From CAYLNL01 sp964385175 (GTDB lineage Bacteria > Bacteroidota > Bacteroidia > Flavobacteriales > Flavobacteriaceae): a stretch of DNA of 64,000 bases. This document shows, piece after piece, positions 63,577-64,000 of this stretch. Made by a program: the position numbers and the translations under genes. Position 1 is the first letter of the stretch. Every line of letters starts with the position of its first letter. The DNA is taken from NCBI GenBank assembly GCA_964385175.1, contig CAYLNL010000002.1, positions 186,001 through 250,000 of the forward strand, read 5' to 3'. The notes beneath the pieces are model-generated. The model was not told the DNA's origin. It did not search any database and saw nothing but the letters and a program-made list of their open reading frames with translations.

Positions 63577-64000
63577 TTATTTATTTTCGCCAAAGGTGGT
63601 TACACACGCCGCTCCCATATTTGCTATAAGCACACTGGCCGTAAGAGCTTCATAGCCTATTTTTTCAAACGCCAAATCGCCCGCCCGCCCGTGCACATAC
63701 ACGCCCAGGATAGCCGCATCTATAGGGGCGTAGCCCTGGGCGAGCCAGCCAGTTATAATACCAGTAAGCGCATCGCCGCTACCCGCTGTTGCCATACCCG
63801 GGTTACCCGTACTATTTACATACAAGTTCGTTCCATCTGCCACCAGCGTGTGAGCCCCTTTTACTACCATAACAACCCCATATTTCCTGGCAAACGCCTG
63901 CACCTTTTCCAGCTTCTCAAAATCGTCTCCCCATGTCCCAATCAGTCGCTCCAACTCCTTAGGATGAGGCGTTAAAATAGTTTTCTCAGGCAAATGGTTT
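63577..64000 (-). CDS. nnrD: ADP-dependent (S)-NAD(P)H-hydrate dehydratase domain (partial, 5' end outside window)
   Basis: The C-terminal ~140 residues of a ribokinase-like repair enzyme for hydrated NAD(P)H. ILTPHPKELERLIG, VVKGAHTLVADG, GNPGMATAGSGDALTGII and YVHGRAGDLAFEKIG are textbook NnrD motifs; the GSGDALTG loop holds the catalytic Asp. The frame continues past the right edge (NHLPEKTILT), so the start, and a possible fused NnrE epimerase domain, lie outside. Convergent with the TlpA-like gene. Confidence 0.93.
   Translation of the reverse strand, partial: NHLPEKTILTPHPKELERLIGTWGDDFEKLEKVQAFARKYGVVMVVKGAHTLVADGTNLYVNSTGNPGMATAGSGDALTGIITGWLAQGYAPIDAAILGVYVHGRAGDLAFEKIGYEALTASVLIANMGAACVTTFGENK

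Overview
The window looks like a chromosomal segment of a Flavobacteriia member (Bacteroidota). The evidence is SusC/SusD-type outer-membrane uptake genes, type IX secretion (T9SS) C-terminal sorting domains, GLPGLI, DUF3822, DUF3098, DUF4199 and DUF5686 proteins, and Bacteroidota promoters (-7 boxes of the form TAnnTTTG or TAnnTTCG, often with a TTG about 20 bp upstream). No tRNA or rRNA gene, CRISPR array, integrase or transposase was recognised.

Layout. 0-2.5 kb: a cut DUF3108 gene and a housekeeping group ending in rsmD. 2.6-31 kb: a large starch/maltose locus. On the minus strand it holds three GH13 enzymes, an esterase, a class V aminotransferase-fold protein, a GH65 phosphorylase, beta-phosphoglucomutase, an MFS sugar transporter and a LacI regulator. 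Divergently, on the plus strand, it holds susC-susD-susE, a repeat-rich T9SS surface protein and a 1126-residue T9SS-secreted amylase with an overlapping lipoprotein gene. A perfect LacI-type palindrome sits between lacI and susC. The likely scheme is: starch is cut at the surface, oligosaccharides enter through SusCD, periplasmic GH13 enzymes shorten them, the MFS carrier imports maltose, GH65 phosphorolyses it to glucose and beta-glucose 1-phosphate, and PgmB converts the latter to glucose 6-phosphate.

31-35 kb: an AT-rich single-chain type IIG restriction-modification gene with a small overlapping downstream gene. 35-39 kb: an operon of a very acidic 75-residue secreted peptide, a GLPGLI protein and an outer-membrane barrel, behind a long structured leader. 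39-41.5 kb: a DUF5686 protein. 41.6-45.9 kb: a plastic region with three toxin-antitoxin operons, small orphan genes, repeated GC-rich ~125-bp elements and a duplicated pdhB 3' end. Related GC-rich copies also lie beside the restriction gene.

46-52.8 kb: housekeeping genes (pdhB, truB, uppP, DUF3098, ftsX, panE-like, an exonuclease, hflX). 52.8-58.2 kb: a YugP-like zinc peptidase and a second T9SS enzyme/lipoprotein pair (reprolysin-like metallopeptidase plus Fn3-like lipoprotein) that mirrors the amylase pair 24 kb away. 58.2-59.1 kb: 73-bp tandem repeats with a GxxExxY gene nested in them. 59-64 kb: a peptide-binding lipoprotein, mtaB, a TlpA-like lipoprotein and a cut nnrD domain.

The observations I rate highest are the twin T9SS-cargo/lipoprotein pairs, the direct-repeat-delimited defence/toxin cassettes, the acidic peptide operon, the S74 self-cleavage dyad lying upstream of a T9SS signal, and the pdhB 3'-end duplication.
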